Source of the DNA: JAGZHZ01 sp963929865
GTDB lineage: Bacteria > Bacillota > Clostridia > Lachnospirales > Lachnospiraceae
Length of the DNA: 22,662 nucleotides
Direction of reading: 5' to 3'
Assembly: GCA_963929865.1 (NCBI GenBank)
Contig: CAWVKK010000012.1
Location: 1 to 22,662, forward strand
Part shown: positions 1 through 6,433 of the stretch, piece after piece
Layout of the letters: each line of letters opens with the position of its first letter
Position numbering within the stretch: position 1 is the first letter of the stretch
Position numbers and translations under genes: made by a program
Notes under the pieces: model-generated
The model's input: only the letters and a program-made list of their open reading frames with translations
What the model was told of the DNA's origin: nothing
The model's database searches: none

Positions 1-81
1 TGGTGGGAGTCGAACCCACGCGCCCTTGCGGACCTATCGCATTTCGAGTGCGACCTCTTACGACCACTTGAGTACATCTCC
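1..81 (-). tRNA. tRNA-Ser (anticodon CGA), 3' end cut by window edge
   Basis: Reading the minus strand from 81, the molecule starts with acceptor GGAGATG, then a 3-bp D stem CTC/GAG, an anticodon stem TCGCA/TGCGA enclosing loop CTCGAAA (anticodon CGA, decoding UCG), a long variable arm with stem GTCC/GGGC, and T arm GTGGG-TTCGACT-CCCAC. The long variable arm is the class II type of Ser and Leu tRNAs, and the anticodon decides for Ser. Only the first two bases of the 3' acceptor strand (CA) are inside the window. Confidence 0.93.
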
Positions 82-100
82 AGAAATATCTGCGCTATTT

Positions 101-130
101 AGTATACCATAAATTTTGAAAAATGCAAAA
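101..130 (-). promoter_or_regulatory. Predicted promoter of the tRNA-Ser gene
   Basis: On the minus strand, a -10 box TATACT (101-106), preceded by TGG, lies 18 bp from a weak -35 TTTTGC (125-130). The expected start, near 94, is about 13 nt upstream of the tRNA 5' end. The -10 is good and the -35 poor. Confidence 0.5.
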
Positions 131-371
131 GGTTTCTCAACGATTTTTGTATTTTTTTTTACACAGTCCGTGATAGGCGTTTTTTCTGCACATGGTTTCG
201 TACAGCTGTCGGGCTTCATCTTGTCCGGCAGGCTTGCCCTTAGGGTCATCCGCCAAAAGAAAATGTGTGGTCTGTTAGCTGGGAAAAATTCGTCCCAATC
301 TTACCGGTGAAAAAAATTTTGACAATATTTTTTGAAGAGATTCTTCTGACAACTTTCCAGTAATCAATCAT

Positions 372-406
372 AAAAGGGATCTAAATGTAACAGATTATAC
401 CCTTTT
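372..406 (-). terminator. Possible terminator downstream of the first thioredoxin gene
   Basis: AAAAGGG (372-378) and CCCTTTT (400-406) form a perfect 7-bp outer stem, with an inner ATCT/AGAT pairing (379-382 and 392-395). The hairpin lies about 50 nt past the thioredoxin stop codon. Its U-run is only four bases and belongs to the stem, so termination would be weak, possibly in both directions. Confidence 0.4.
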
Positions 407-454
407 GTCTCATCATCATTTTTAATATCTGTCAAGCAGCGCCTTTTTCTAAAA

Positions 455-769
455 TTATGCCGTAATCATTTTTTCTACCTCCATCTTTGTCTTCAGTCCC
501 ACCGAGCGCTTTTTTACCTCCCCGTCTTTCATGACGATCAGAGTCGGGATGCTCATCACCCCAAATTCTCTGGCAAGCTCCGGTTCCTCCTCAACGTTTA
601 CCTTTCCGACTTTTACACTGCCCTCATATTCCTGAGCAATTTTATCCACCACCGGGGACATCTTTCTGCACGGCATACACCACGGTGCAAAAAAGTCTAT
701 CATAACTGTTCCTCTCTCCTGCAGTACCTCTTTATGAAAATTACGTTTATTTATCTCATATGCTGACAT
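455..769 (-). CDS. trxA: Thioredoxin (WCMPC active site)
   Basis: This 104-residue single-domain thioredoxin is a cytosolic disulfide reductase, recycled by thioredoxin reductase. The active site is WCMPC at residues 30-34, the cis-proline is Pro75 in MSIPT, and the length is normal for the family. Met replaces the usual Gly between the cysteines, which changes redox potential or partner choice in known variants. The start ATG follows AGGAG by 7-8 nt. The gene lies downstream of the Crp/Fnr-type regulator gene, separated by 119 bp that hold a predicted promoter and a palindromic operator, so it probably has its own regulated transcript. A second thioredoxin with canonical WCGPC lies 1.6 kb away. 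I cannot tell which of the two is the housekeeping copy. Confidence 0.93.
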   Translation of the reverse strand: MSAYEINKRNFHKEVLQERGTVMIDFFAPWCMPCRKMSPVVDKIAQEYEGSVKVGKVNVEEEPELAREFGVMSIPTLIVMKDGEVKKRSVGLKTKMEVEKMITA

Positions 770-789
770 GATTCCTTACTCCTCTCTGT

Positions 790-834
790 TGTGTTTCTGG
801 TTGTTTTGTTATCTATACTATATACAGAAACACA
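790..834 (-). repeat. Perfect 10-bp inverted repeat flanking the thioredoxin -10 box
   Basis: TGTGTTTCTG (790-799) and its exact reverse complement CAGAAACACA (825-834) are separated by 25 bp that contain the predicted -10 box and start site of the thioredoxin promoter. In a read-through transcript from the regulator gene, these arms would fold into a hairpin just upstream of the ribosome site. In DNA, they could be paired protein-binding half-sites. Confidence 0.6.
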
Positions 835-858
835 CCGTTTGACTGTGACATTGTCACA
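810..858 (-). promoter_or_regulatory. Predicted Crp/Fnr-type operator and promoter of the thioredoxin gene
   Basis: Positions 844-858 hold a perfect 7-1-7 palindrome, TGTGACA-A-TGTCACA on the minus strand. A -10 candidate TATAGT (817-822) predicts a start near 810, which puts the operator centre (851) at about -41, the position used by class II activators of the Crp/Fnr family. No good -35 box is present, as expected for an activator-dependent promoter. An alternative -10, TATAGA (812-817), would shift the centre to about -46. The regulator gene immediately upstream is the obvious candidate to bind here. Confidence 0.6.
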
Positions 859-888
859 TCCGTCTCTTCCGCTCAGAGTCCTCCCCTG

Positions 889-1557
889 TCATCTCAGACT
901 TTCCCTCGCCGTTTCCAGCAGCTTTGCCTCGTCCACAATAGAAATCCTGTTCCGCCCCAGTTCCACAATCTGTTCATTCTGAAAATATTTCAGCATCCGG
1001 CTGATGACCTCCCTGGCGCTCCCCAGATGCTGGGCGATCGTCTCATGCGTCATCTTCAGCTCCTTTGTCCCAAGCAGCTCCATCTCCTCAGCTAAGAACG
1101 CCGCCAGCCTCGAGTCGAGCCGTTTATATAAAATCTGGTCCAGCAGCCACATCACATTGGAAAATCTGGACGCCATCAGCTCATTCGTAAAATTTGCCAC
1201 CGCAGCCGACTCTCTCATCAGCTCTTGGTATACTTTCGGCGGAATCTGGTACAGCACAGCGTCTGTCTCCGCCGAGACGGCAAGGTCAAACTCAATTCCG
1301 CTCATAATGCACGAAGCGGAAAACAGGCAGATATCCCGCTCAAACAGCCGGTACAGCGTAATCTCCTTTCCCTCCTCTGAAATCGTGTACACGCGCAGCT
1401 GTCCCGACTGCACAATAAACAGCCCTACGCAGTCTTCTGCACCGTTATGTAAAATCGTTCCCTTTTGCGCCTTTCTCTCTCTCATCGCATAGGCAAACCG
1501 GTTCTGCTGCTCCCTTGTCAGCTTTTTCCAAAAGGGCAAATATTCCTCCGCCTTCAT
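889..1557 (-). CDS. Crp/Fnr family transcriptional regulator
   Basis: This 222-residue protein has the two-domain plan of the family: an N-terminal beta-roll sensor (about 10-125), a dimerisation helix (about 125-150) and a C-terminal winged helix (about 155-215). The recognition helix reads AREVISRMLK (181-190), with Arg182, Glu183 and Arg187 at the places of CRP Arg180, Glu181 and Arg185, which read TGTGA half-sites. The cAMP-pocket signature (GE...RSA) is absent, so cAMP is an unlikely ligand. Cys43, Cys77 and Cys83 lie in the sensor domain but do not form an Fnr-like N-terminal cluster. The start follows GAGGA. The gene is 21 bp downstream of the NUDIX gene, probably co-transcribed with it. 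Its likely target is the adjacent thioredoxin promoter; the effector is unknown. Confidence 0.88.
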   Translation of the reverse strand: MKAEEYLPFWKKLTREQQNRFAYAMRERKAQKGTILHNGAEDCVGLFIVQSGQLRVYTISEEGKEITLYRLFERDICLFSASCIMSGIEFDLAVSAETDAVLYQIPPKVYQELMRESAAVANFTNELMASRFSNVMWLLDQILYKRLDSRLAAFLAEEMELLGTKELKMTHETIAQHLGSAREVISRMLKYFQNEQIVELGRNRISIVDEAKLLETARESLR

Positions 1558-1578
1558 CCTGCTTCCTCTCTTTCTGAC

Positions 1579-2166
1579 TTATCTAATCCTTTCGCTCCAT
1601 TGTATCAGCTCCCGCGGCAGTATATGCACGCAGAATGCTTCTTTTGGGATCACAATCCTCTCTCCGCCCGCACAGTATGCCTCGATGTTATCCAGCTGTC
1701 CGTTTTCTTTTTTTATGTAGTCCTCCAGCTTTACCCGCACCATCCGCTCTACCTCCTCGCCCGCGGCAAAATCGGGAACTGTGTCCGTCACGTACGCATA
1801 CAGATGCGCGATTTCCCTGTCATGAAACGGTCCGGCGTCCGTGCTTTCCTTGACTGCTCCGAGATATCTCAGATCCTTCTTTTCCAGAAAAAGCCCTATC
1901 TCTTCCCGCACCTCCCTCAAAACAGCGTCTTCGTGGCGCTCTCCGGCGTCTACGTGTCCCGTCGAGGCAATGTCGTAGTACCCCGGAAAGTCTTTTTTCG
2001 TGAGGGCTCTCTGCTGAAAATACGCCCATATCTGCCCTTTCGTCTCCTGCAAAACCCAGCAGTGGACAACCTCATGCCACAGCCCCTGTCTGTGAGCCTC
2101 TTCTCTGGGCACTGTACCGTTTTCCCTGCCGTCTTCCCCGTAAACTGTAATCATTTCCTGTCTCAT
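1579..2166 (-). CDS. NUDIX hydrolase (IPP isomerase-like subgroup)
   Basis: This 195-residue protein hydrolyses a nucleoside diphosphate linked to another moiety, or is an isopentenyl diphosphate isomerase-like relative. The Nudix box is complete at 70-92: Gly70, Glu76, then REVREEIGL (84-92) with the metal-binding glutamates. The N-terminal part (YGEDGRENG, then a GLWHEVVH segment) is typical of clostridial NUDIX proteins that resemble IPP isomerase. The substrate cannot be read from the sequence. Two ATGs compete: the first (2166) is about 16 nt from GGGAGG, and the second, at Met5, has a short AGGA just before it, so the exact start is uncertain. A promoter is predicted at 2222-2250, and the Crp/Fnr-type gene follows in the same direction. 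Confidence 0.9.
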   Translation of the reverse strand: MRQEMITVYGEDGRENGTVPREEAHRQGLWHEVVHCWVLQETKGQIWAYFQQRALTKKDFPGYYDIASTGHVDAGERHEDAVLREVREEIGLFLEKKDLRYLGAVKESTDAGPFHDREIAHLYAYVTDTVPDFAAGEEVERMVRVKLEDYIKKENGQLDNIEAYCAGGERIVIPKEAFCVHILPRELIQWSERIR

Positions 2167-2221
2167 TCTTTTTCTGATCGATCCTCCCGTTTTTTTCTGC
2201 AGCGCTGCTGCATCATTTTCT

Positions 2222-2250
2222 ATCCTATCAGAAATTTTTTAAACTTCCAA
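2222..2250 (-). promoter_or_regulatory. Predicted promoter of the NUDIX-regulator transcript
   Basis: On the minus strand, TTGGAA (2245-2250) and TAGGAT (2222-2227) are separated by 17 bp, about 55 bp upstream of the NUDIX start and downstream of the preceding thioredoxin terminator. Both boxes depart from consensus. Confidence 0.45.
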
Positions 2251-2276
2251 ATATTTTTCTTTTTTGCGGCAAAATC

Positions 2277-2327
2277 AAAAAGGATTCCCCGGCCGTCTCT
2301 TTTTGTGCAGCCGCAGAATCCCTTTTT
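2277..2327 (-). terminator. Rho-independent terminator after the second thioredoxin gene
   Basis: The minus-strand transcript can pair AAAAAGGGATTC with GAATCCTTTTT (arms at about 2316-2327 and 2277-2287), with an imperfect inner GC-rich helix, and ends in a run of five U. It starts about 17 nt past the stop codon at 2344. Confidence 0.75.
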
Positions 2328-2343
2328 CTGTCTTTTTATCCCG

Positions 2344-2670
2344 TTATTTTTTCTTTTCCGTCTTGTCTATCCACTCTTTGAGTTCTCTCTTCTGCCTGCT
2401 TCCGCTGATTCTCCCCACCGCGCTTCCATCCTGAAACATCACAAATGTGGGGACGGACATAATGTGAAACTCCTGCGCCAGCTCCGGATGGCGGTCAATA
2501 TCGATCTTTCCGATCCGGTACGAGGTTTCTTCTCTGGAGAGTTCTTCCAGCACCGGAGCCATCCTTTTGCACGGTCCGCACCAGGCGGCATAAAAATCGA
2601 CAAGCACCGGCTTTTCACTTTGGAGTACAGACTGTTCAAAATTGTCCTCTGTCAGTTCCATGATTTCCAT
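2344..2670 (-). CDS. trxA: Thioredoxin (WCGPC active site)
   Basis: This is a 108-residue thioredoxin with the canonical WCGPC at residues 30-34 and cis-Pro74 in MSVPT. It is a cytosolic dithiol-disulfide oxidoreductase. The reading frame stays open upstream to a TTG at 2694, but ACAGGAGG lies 6 nt before the ATG at 2670, which sets the start there. The protein is clearly paralogous to, but distinct from, the WCMPC thioredoxin 1.6 kb downstream. A NUDIX hydrolase and a Crp/Fnr-type regulator lie between the two. A strong terminator follows, so the gene is probably transcribed alone. I found no convincing promoter in the AT-rich gap shared with the divergent secreted-protein gene. Confidence 0.93.
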   Translation of the reverse strand: MEIMELTEDNFEQSVLQSEKPVLVDFYAAWCGPCKRMAPVLEELSREETSYRIGKIDIDRHPELAQEFHIMSVPTFVMFQDGSAVGRISGSRQKRELKEWIDKTEKKK

Positions 2671-2803
2671 AGGCGTCCTCCTGTTGTCACGCAATCTCTT
2701 TCCTCTTTTATCATCCCCAAAAATAGTTTGTTCTAGCCGAAAAAATTTATAAAAATCTTAAAAATATTCCCTTTATTTTTCGATAGAATCCTTGCGGTAA
2801 ATA

Positions 2804-2812
2804 TGTTATAGT
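2804..2812 (+). promoter_or_regulatory. Extended -10 promoter of the secreted-protein gene
   Basis: TG-T-TATAGT is an extended -10 element 35 bp upstream of the start codon at 2847. No good -35 hexamer sits at the right distance, which extended -10 promoters tolerate. AGGAGG at 2831-2836 is the ribosome site. Confidence 0.55.
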
Positions 2813-2846
2813 AGAGGTATCAATTCATTTAGGAGGATATGAAATT

Positions 2847-3860
2847 ATGAAGAAAAGACTCTTAGCTCTGAGTTCCATACTGGGCACAAGTTTTCTGCTT
2901 CTGACAGGATTTGACAGCAGCGTGACGCCTGAGAGCATCATCGAAGATGCCTCAGCCGCCATCTCTGAGGTCTCTTCTCTTGATCTGGACATAGATCTTG
3001 ACTTTCTGCTGAATATGGAAATGCTCACAGGAAGCGGCGACAACGTCGTTCCTCTCTCGATGGGAATCGGAATGACCGCAGGTATGCAGATGCAGGTCGC
3101 AGAGGATGACAGCTTCGCTTTGCTGGTCGAGGGAAATATAGTCGCCATGGGAAGCGCTGATGAAATGAACCAGTCTGTCTATCTCGTTCCAAGCGGCAGC
3201 GGATACGACTGTTACACCTATAACTCTGACTATGACACCTGGTCCTACACCTTTGACTCATCTACGGATACCCGTGAAACTATAGATATGTTAAAGGGAT
3301 TATTGTCAGGCGAGCTGACCGATGAGCTTTACAGCTCTTCCCCGGAACTCGCTGAATTGTCTGGGCTTTCCTCGGAACTCAAGTACACTCTGTCCAGCCA
3401 GCCGGTCACCGTCAACGGCGTCTCATGCTACGAATTGAAGGCTGAGATAGACGGCTCCTTTTTCAGCGAAAATCCCCAGCTTCTGGATACGCTCTTTTCC
3501 GCGGAAGATATAGACGAGACGAGTCTCTTGATGGTTTATCTCATGCTCGACGGAGTCTCTGTCGATGTCTCCTGCTATGTGGCAGTCGATACAAGTCTTC
3601 CTGTTCAGATGACCGTAGACTTCAGCGACACGGATCTGTCCACCCTAAGCCAGATTCTGGAGCTGTACATGCTTCAAGACTCCGATTCCTCAGCGCAGAC
3701 CTCTTTTGACTTCTCTATGGACTCTGCAGTGATTACGATAAACATTGACGCCAATAATACGCCGACTGTCACAGTTCCCAGCGAAGCCTTACTCGCCAAA
3801 GAGCAGGCACAAGCTTCAGATTCAGACTTTGACGGCACGAAAGAGACAGAGGAATACTAG
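2847..3860 (+). CDS. Secreted lipoprotein-like protein (possible DUF6612/LolA-like fold) lacking the lipobox cysteine
   Basis: This 337-residue protein starts 10 nt after AGGAGG; an upstream ATG at 2839 runs into a stop after three codons. Residues 1-21 form a signal peptide (KKR, hydrophobic core, LLLTG), exactly the shape of a lipoprotein signal, but the residue after LTG is Phe rather than Cys. The mature part is acidic and beta-rich, beginning with a helix (ESIIEDASAAISEV) and alternating strands (LDLDIDLD, LLNMEM). This layout resembles the large group of clostridial lipoproteins thought to have a LolA/LppX-like fold (DUF6612); that assignment is from memory and not certain. Three Cys occur in the mature part. 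The role is unknown. It stands alone between divergent and convergent neighbours. Confidence 0.7.
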   Translation: MKKRLLALSSILGTSFLLLTGFDSSVTPESIIEDASAAISEVSSLDLDIDLDFLLNMEMLTGSGDNVVPLSMGIGMTAGMQMQVAEDDSFALLVEGNIVAMGSADEMNQSVYLVPSGSGYDCYTYNSDYDTWSYTFDSSTDTRETIDMLKGLLSGELTDELYSSSPELAELSGLSSELKYTLSSQPVTVNGVSCYELKAEIDGSFFSENPQLLDTLFSAEDIDETSLLMVYLMLDGVSVDVSCYVAVDTSLPVQMTVDFSDTDLSTLSQILELYMLQDSDSSAQTSFDFSMDSAVITINIDANNTPTVTVPSEALLAKEQAQASDSDFDGTKETEEY

Positions 3861-3886
3861 AAAAAAAAGAACTGCTCTGACACAAA

Positions 3887-3914
3887 GGGGGCTGTCCGTT
3901 TTCGGACAGCCCCT
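3887..3914. terminator. Strong hairpin between convergent genes
   Basis: GGGGCTGTCCG (3888-3898) and CGGACAGCCCC (3903-3913) form a perfect 11-bp stem with a TTTT loop, extended by a G-U pair. It lies 27 bp after the secreted-protein stop and 21 bp after the stop of the convergent 97-residue gene. The flanking T-runs are poor on both sides, but position and stability suggest a shared bidirectional terminator. Confidence 0.6.
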
Positions 3915-3934
3915 GAAAATCGTAAAAAACTTCT

Positions 3935-4228
3935 CTACAGCCAGACGTAGACGCAGAACAGAATAAACAAAAATGCCGCCCCCGCAAAAATCAGCCCGAT
4001 CACCAGGCAGGCAGCCAGAACGCTGCGGTACAGAACCCACCGCTCTTTTCTCGAGAGTTCGTCAAGAGGTGATTTTCCGCTCTCCGTTCGCACGGTCTGC
4101 CGGCTGTTTCCCTCTGTTTTTTCCCGCAGGGCGCGCTCTCTGTCGTACCAGGGCATCCCCTCAATATTCATATCTGCGATCTGTCTTCCGTCGTCTTCAA
4201 ATTTTTCTCTTCGCGGCAATCTCGGCAC
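3935..4228 (-). CDS. Small single-pass membrane protein, last gene of the opp operon
   Basis: This 97-residue protein has a charged cytoplasmic N-terminal part (1-65, with the conserved-looking segment DMNIEGMPWYDRE at 19-31) and one hydrophobic segment (about 68-96) reaching almost to the C-terminus, so it is tail-anchored. The start is GTG, 7 nt after AGGAG. It lies 30 bp downstream of oppF on the same strand and before the operon-end hairpin, so it is probably co-transcribed with the transporter. I do not recognise the family. It could be an accessory subunit or regulator of the permease; this is inferred from position only. Confidence 0.65.
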   Translation of the reverse strand: MPRLPRREKFEDDGRQIADMNIEGMPWYDRERALREKTEGNSRQTVRTESGKSPLDELSRKERWVLYRSVLAACLVIGLIFAGAAFLFILFCVYVWL

Positions 4229-4258
4229 CTCTATTCTCCTGTAAAAATCTTCTCCTCG

Positions 4259-5263
4259 TCAGTCGTACAGATGACAGCGGACAACGTGTCCGCCGCCTAT
4301 ATCCTTTGGCTGCGGCTCTTCCGTCTTACATTTCTCCATGCATTTTCTGCATCTTGTATGGAACTTGCACCCTTTTGGAGGATTTGCCGGAGACGGTATG
4401 CTTCCCTCGAGGATAATCCGGTTTCTCTTCAGATCCGGGTCCGGCATCGGGATGGCGCTGAAGAGCGCCTGTGTGTACGGGTGCAAGGGCCGGTCAAAAA
4501 TATCCTTTGTCTTTCCGGTCTCGACCAGACCGCCCAGATACATGACGCCTATCGTGTCCGATATATGCTCCACGACGGAAAGGTCATGGGAGATAAACAG
4601 GTACGTCAGGCTGTGCTGTCTCTGGAGATCCTTCAGCAGGTTGATAATCTGCGCCTGGATCGACACGTCCAGCGCCGATACCGGCTCATCGCAGACGATA
4701 AATTCCGGGTTGAGCGCCAGCGCTCTGGCGATGCAGATTCTCTGGCGCTGCCCGCCGGAAAATTCATGCGGATATCGGTCTTTGTGGTATTCCTGAAGTC
4801 CGCACTCCGCCATGATCTCCGTCACATAGTCGTCAAATTTCTCCTTTGGGACAAGATTGTGTTCTCTGACAGCCTCCCCGATAATCTCTCCGACCGGCAG
4901 TCTCGGAGAGAGGGAAGAATATGGGTCCTGAAAGATGATCTGCATTTTTGTCCGCAGAGCTCTCATCTGTTTTTTATCCAGCTGATAGATATCCTGCCCG
5001 TTGAACCGCACCTCTCCATCCGTCTTCTCAATCAGTCTGAGGATCGTCCGCCCTGTCGTGGACTTTCCGCATCCGGATTCCCCTACCAGTCCCATCGTCG
5101 TCCCGCGCTTGATGGCAAAGCTGACGTCGTCGACTGCCTTGACATGACCTACCACTCTCGAGAGTAAGCCGCCCTTAATAGGAAAGTATTTTTTCAGGTG
5201 GGATACTTCCAGAATATTATCCTCTGTCTGTTTTTCCAGGGATATGTTCTTCTGTTCGCTCAT
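4259..5263 (-). CDS. oppF: Oligopeptide ABC transporter ATP-binding protein OppF
   Basis: This 334-residue ATPase pairs with OppD to power peptide uptake through OppBC. Walker A is GESGCGKST (61-69), the Q-loop Gln112 lies in FQDP, the signature is SGGQR (169-173), Walker B is FIVCDEP (188-194) and the switch His is His226 in SHD. The C-terminal oligopeptide-transporter extension carries Cys299, Cys305, Cys312 and Cys330 in the GC-x-F-x-x-RC pattern; the equivalent cysteines in a mycobacterial OppD bind an iron-sulfur cluster. One base separates the oppD stop from this start, and its AAGGAGGT ribosome site lies inside the end of oppD, so the two are translated together. The length is normal. 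Confidence 0.93.
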   Translation of the reverse strand: MSEQKNISLEKQTEDNILEVSHLKKYFPIKGGLLSRVVGHVKAVDDVSFAIKRGTTMGLVGESGCGKSTTGRTILRLIEKTDGEVRFNGQDIYQLDKKQMRALRTKMQIIFQDPYSSLSPRLPVGEIIGEAVREHNLVPKEKFDDYVTEIMAECGLQEYHKDRYPHEFSGGQRQRICIARALALNPEFIVCDEPVSALDVSIQAQIINLLKDLQRQHSLTYLFISHDLSVVEHISDTIGVMYLGGLVETGKTKDIFDRPLHPYTQALFSAIPMPDPDLKRNRIILEGSIPSPANPPKGCKFHTRCRKCMEKCKTEEPQPKDIGGGHVVRCHLYD

Positions 5264-5264
5264 C

Positions 5265-6425
5265 CTATTCTACCTCCTTCTTCGTTTGATCCGCAAAACG
5301 GTAGCAGCTTACTTTGTGAGTCGGTGAAAGGCTGACCTCCTCAGGATAAGATCCGCCGCACGCCTTCACGCACATTTCGCAGCGGTCTTTAAAGTAGCAG
5401 TAGTCCGGCATATTGATCGGATTGGGAACTTTTCCCGGAATGCTGTAAAGGCGATCCACTTCTTTTCCGACTACAGGCTTAGAATTCATCAGACCGATGG
5501 TGTAAGGATGTGACGGATTCTTAAAAATCTCCTGTACGGTTCCTTTCTCTACCACACGTCCTGCGTACATGACCACCACATAATCTGCCATCTCTGCGAT
5601 TACGCCCAAATCATGCGTAATCAGCATAATGCTGGAGTTGATTCTGTCTTTTAAGCCGCGCAGCAGATCAAGAATCTGAGCCTGGATTGTCACATCCAGC
5701 GCCGTCGTCGGCTCGTCTGCGATGATTAATTTCGGATCGCACGCAAGCCCGATGGCGATACAGATTCTCTGTCTCATACCTCCTGAAAGTTCATGGGGAT
5801 ACATGCGGTAAACCCCTTCGCAGTTGGCAATCCCGACAAGCTGAAGCATCTCTATTGTGCGCGCCTTGACCTGTTCTTTCGTCATATGGGGATTGTGAAG
5901 CTTAATCACCTCATCCACCTGGGCTCCGATTCGAAATACAGGGTTTAAGCTTGTCATCGGCTCCTGAAAGATCATAGAGATCTGGTTTCCGCGGAGCTTC
6001 TGCATCACGGATGTCGGCGTCTTCGCGATGCTGTAGCATTTTCCGTCCGCCTGGAACCGGATCTCGCCTCCTACGGTCTGCCCCTGAGGGCGCTGTACCA
6101 GCTGCATCAAAGACAGGCTTGTAACGGACTTCCCGCACCCGGATTCACCCACAATTCCGACAGTCTTTCCCTTCGGCACGTCAAAGCTGACGCCGTCTAC
6201 CGCTTTCGCCGTCCCGACGTCTGTAAAAAAGTAGGTCTGAACATTGTCAAACTCGACGACATTGTTCTCATCCCTCATCTTCGTCAGATATTCTTCCTCC
6301 GGGATGTGTTTTCGCTTTCTTTGCTTTTCAATCTCGTCCGTAATTTTACGGTTTTCCCTCGAAATGCGTCTTGCCTCTTTTCCAGAGATATAATTCAAAC
6401 TTTTCTTTTTACTGAATAATCCCAT
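5265..6425 (-). CDS. oppD: Oligopeptide ABC transporter ATP-binding protein OppD
   Basis: This 386-residue ATPase is the partner of OppF. Walker A is GESGCGKS (93-100), FQEP (153-156) holds the Q-loop, the signature is LSGGMRQR (213-220), Walker B is LIIADEP (233-239) and the switch His lies in THD (270-272). The C-terminal cysteines at 343, 349, 356 and 374 follow the Opp/Dpp pattern. The protein has about 50 extra N-terminal residues, strongly basic and helical, before the usual first strand (VVEFDNVQTYF). The ATG is preceded by AGGTGAAGAC, so this extension is probably translated. It lies 8 nt after oppC and 1 nt before oppF. Confidence 0.93.
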   Translation of the reverse strand: MGLFSKKKSLNYISGKEARRISRENRKITDEIEKQRKRKHIPEEEYLTKMRDENNVVEFDNVQTYFFTDVGTAKAVDGVSFDVPKGKTVGIVGESGCGKSVTSLSLMQLVQRPQGQTVGGEIRFQADGKCYSIAKTPTSVMQKLRGNQISMIFQEPMTSLNPVFRIGAQVDEVIKLHNPHMTKEQVKARTIEMLQLVGIANCEGVYRMYPHELSGGMRQRICIAIGLACDPKLIIADEPTTALDVTIQAQILDLLRGLKDRINSSIMLITHDLGVIAEMADYVVVMYAGRVVEKGTVQEIFKNPSHPYTIGLMNSKPVVGKEVDRLYSIPGKVPNPINMPDYCYFKDRCEMCVKACGGSYPEEVSLSPTHKVSCYRFADQTKKEVE

Positions 6426-6433
6426 GTCTTCAC

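Larger units (their letters stand above)
82..454. other. 373-bp stretch between tRNA-Ser and trxA with no convincing gene
   Basis: Besides the tRNA promoter and a hairpin at 372-406, most of this stretch is AT-rich and looks non-coding. One GC-richer strip at about 137-280 can be read on the minus strand as roughly 47 codons with coding-like codon choice, ending in TGA at 137-139. It lacks an ATG and a ribosome site and is closed upstream by an in-frame TAA. It could be a decayed gene end or chance; I do not call it a gene. Confidence 0.5.

Noticed and set aside
394..399. Perfect TATAAT on the minus strand as a promoter
   Set aside because: It lies inside the hairpin after the thioredoxin gene, and no -35 box occurs at a usable distance; TTGACA is about 30 bp away.
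1465..2736. 423-codon plus-strand ORF across the NUDIX and thioredoxin genes
   Set aside because: It is antisense to three well-recognised genes and has the Phe/Leu/Ser-rich composition of a shadow frame. The same applies to 7325-8194 and 12990-14081.
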